A program made the translations under genes and the position numbers. This document shows, in pieces, positions 62,570-64,000 of a stretch of DNA of 64,000 nucleotides (position 1 is its first letter; each line of letters begins with the position of its first letter). The notes beneath the pieces are model-generated. The model was not told where the DNA came from and ran no database searches. It saw only the letters and a list, made by a program, of their open reading frames with translations. Location of the stretch: NCBI RefSeq assembly GCF_026625785.1, contig NZ_CP113063.1, positions 1,798,001-1,862,000 on the forward strand, given 5' to 3'. This stretch comes from Gordonia sp. SL306 (lineage in GTDB: Bacteria; Actinomycetota; Actinomycetes; Mycobacteriales; Mycobacteriaceae).

Positions 62570-64000
62570 ATGGGGAGCCCCCAAGAGGCGACTCCGTCTG
62601 TGGCCGATGCGAACTCTGCGGCACAGTCCACTCTTCCGTTCGACAACACGAGTGATCTCGACAATGCCTCGCGCGGCTTGATCGCCACCCTGGATTCATC
62701 GGTGATCACCGGAGCGGACGGAAACGCCGTATGGGACTGCGGCGAATTCGGTTTCCTCACCGAGAGTTGCCCGCCGACCGCGAATCCCAGTCTGTGGCGA
62801 CAGTCCGAACTGGTGGCGCGCCATGGCCTGTTCGAGGTGACGGATCGCGTCTATCAGTTGCGCGGACTCGATCTCTCCAACATGACGGTGATCGAGGGCG
62901 ACGACGGCGTGATCATCATCGACCCGCTGATCTCGGCCGAGACGGCGGCCGCAGGTCTGAAACTGTATCGGGACCAGCGCGGAGACCGTCCGGTCAAGGC
63001 GGTCATCTACACCCACTCGCACATCGACCACTTCGGCGGTGTCAAAGGTGTGACCACACAAGAGGCCGTCGATGCCGGTGACTGCGTGATCGTCGCACCG
63101 GTGGGCATGGTGGAACACGCTGTGGCCGAGAACGTCTACGCCGGAACAGCGATGGGTAGGCGCGCGGCCTACATGTACGGAGCCGCACTCCCCCGCGGCC
63201 CGCAGGGGGCCGTCGGCGCCGGCCTCGGTCAGTCGACCTCGACCGGGCATGCCGGGTTGATCCTGCCCACGATCGACATCGCCGAGACCGGCCACACCGA
63301 AACTATCGACGGTGTGACCATCGAGTTCCAGATGACCCCGGGGACCGAGGCTCCCGCGGAGATGAACTTCTACTTTCCGCAGATGCGCGCGTTGTGTATG
63401 GCCGAGAACGCCACGCACACCCTGCACAATCTGCTGACCCTGCGTGGCGCGCTGGTGCGAGATCCGCATGTGTGGGCGAAGTACCTGACCGAGGCGATCA
63501 CCATGTTCGCCGCGCGATCCGACGTCCTGTTCGCGTCCCATCACTGGCCGACCTGGGGCACCGAGGAACTCACGGAGTTCCTTGCTCAGCAACGTGATCT
63601 CTACGGCTACCTGCACGACCAGACCCTGCGCGCGCTCAATCAGGGTCGGACCGGGCTGGAGATCGCCGAGGACATCCAGTTACCGCCCGCCCTCGAAAAT
63701 GCCTGGCACACCCACGGCTACTACGGCTCGGTCAGCCACAACGTCAAGGCCATCTATCAGCGGTACATGGGATGGTTCGACGGCAACCCTGCGCACCTGT
63801 GGGAGCATCCACCCGAAGAGTCGGCCAAACGACATGTCGAGTTCATGGGTGGTGTGGACGCGGTCGTCGAGAAGGCGCGCAAGACATTCGCCGACGGCGA
63901 TTTCCGTTTCACCGCGACGGTACTCAACTACGTACTGTTCACCGACCCGGATTACTCGGCCGCACGCGAACTCCAGGCCGACACCCTCGAACAGCTGGGT
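62570..64000 (+). CDS. SdsA1-type alkylsulfatase (metallo-beta-lactamase fold), 3' partial
   Basis: 477 codons to the window edge with no stop; a full-length enzyme is about 620-650 residues. Start at the ATG 62570, with TGAGGTGA upstream (GTG at 62561 is an in-frame alternative). The binuclear zinc motif THSHIDHFGG (near 147) is present. Later blocks AENATHTLHNLLTLRG and SHHWPTWG match SdsA1-type alkylsulfatases, with the dimerisation domain following. The enzyme hydrolyses primary alkyl sulfate esters to alcohol and sulfate. No signal peptide is evident. A sulfur-releasing enzyme so close to the SqdB-like gene is suggestive but may be coincidence. Confidence 0.9.
   Translation, partial: MGSPQEATPSVADANSAAQSTLPFDNTSDLDNASRGLIATLDSSVITGADGNAVWDCGEFGFLTESCPPTANPSLWRQSELVARHGLFEVTDRVYQLRGLDLSNMTVIEGDDGVIIIDPLISAETAAAGLKLYRDQRGDRPVKAVIYTHSHIDHFGGVKGVTTQEAVDAGDCVIVAPVGMVEHAVAENVYAGTAMGRRAAYMYGAALPRGPQGAVGAGLGQSTSTGHAGLILPTIDIAETGHTETIDGVTIEFQMTPGTEAPAEMNFYFPQMRALCMAENATHTLHNLLTLRGALVRDPHVWAKYLTEAITMFAARSDVLFASHHWPTWGTEELTEFLAQQRDLYGYLHDQTLRALNQGRTGLEIAEDIQLPPALENAWHTHGYYGSVSHNVKAIYQRYMGWFDGNPAHLWEHPPEESAKRHVEFMGGVDAVVEKARKTFADGDFRFTATVLNYVLFTDPDYSAARELQADTLEQLG

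Noticed and set aside
1..64000. CRISPR arrays and rRNA genes
   Set aside because: No regularly spaced direct repeats of the expected size and no rRNA sequence were seen on reading through the window.

Overview
The window is about 64 kb of chromosomal DNA from a high-GC actinobacterium of the mycolic-acid group (Mycobacteriales), most like Gordonia. The evidence is strong GC bias at third codon positions, frequent GTG starts, and family content typical of the group: a wax ester synthase/diacylglycerol acyltransferase, an EphD-type epoxide hydrolase-dehydrogenase fusion, a DUF222-HNH (13E12-type) protein, an F420-type LLM oxidoreductase, an LppU-like lipoprotein, and an iron-sulfur reductase next to an AlaT-type aminotransferase (the Rv0338c/Rv0337c pairing as I recall it). 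The species call is inference. There are no rRNA genes, CRISPR arrays, insertion sequences or prophage genes. One tRNA-Gly(CCC) is present.

Layout. 1-3.8 kb: the end of a STAS gene, an anti-sigma kinase, a methyltransferase/CDGSH/iron-redox-enzyme trio and small acidic ORFs, closed by a terminator. 3.9-11.3 kb: a StyA-like flavin monooxygenase, two membrane acyltransferases (the first frameshifted), a YdcF-like protein and the WS/DGAT. 11.5-16.3 kb: the membrane FeS reductase with a six-copy repetitive tail, a strong hairpin, then the aminotransferase. 16.4-20.3 kb: an EphD fusion, a PF10118 protein with diiron-like motifs and an FMN/2Fe-2S reductase, which look like one oxidation pathway. 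20.2-23.3 kb: a DHA2 efflux pump, its divergent TetR regulator and a MerR regulator. 23.4-29.6 kb: UDP-sugar dehydrogenase, dCTP deaminase and an exported protein, flanked by two paralogous Pro-rich membrane proteins. 29.7-37 kb: tRNA-Gly, DoxX, lactate monooxygenase, a PNPOx-like protein, an LppU-like lipoprotein, DUF222-HNH, PPK2 and small proteins.

37.2-42.15 kb is a striking four-gene unit: a MarR regulator, a protein of three carboxypeptidase-regulatory-like beta-sandwich repeats, a YceI protein carrying one such domain, and a DHA2 transporter with three more at its C terminus, ended by a strong terminator. 42.2-50.9 kb: ADH-A-type alcohol dehydrogenase, FMN glutamate-synthase-like protein, an amidase operon with a small AtzG/GatC-like partner, an orphan adenine DNA methylase, an LLM oxidoreductase and a TetR. 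51-56 kb: a complete Liv-type ABC uptake system with fused permeases.

56.4-61.4 kb is a translationally coupled operon joining a UDP-sulfoquinovose-synthase-like enzyme (SqdB family), a BcsB-like membrane-anchored protein and a BcsA-like processive glycosyltransferase without a PilZ domain. It is a candidate system for a sulfonated or otherwise unusual surface polysaccharide. A DUF389 membrane protein and the start of an SdsA1-type alkylsulfatase close the window.

The strongest candidates for undescribed biology are the SqdB-BcsB-GT2 operon, the MarR/beta-sandwich/YceI/MFS operon and the EphD-diiron-reductase operon.
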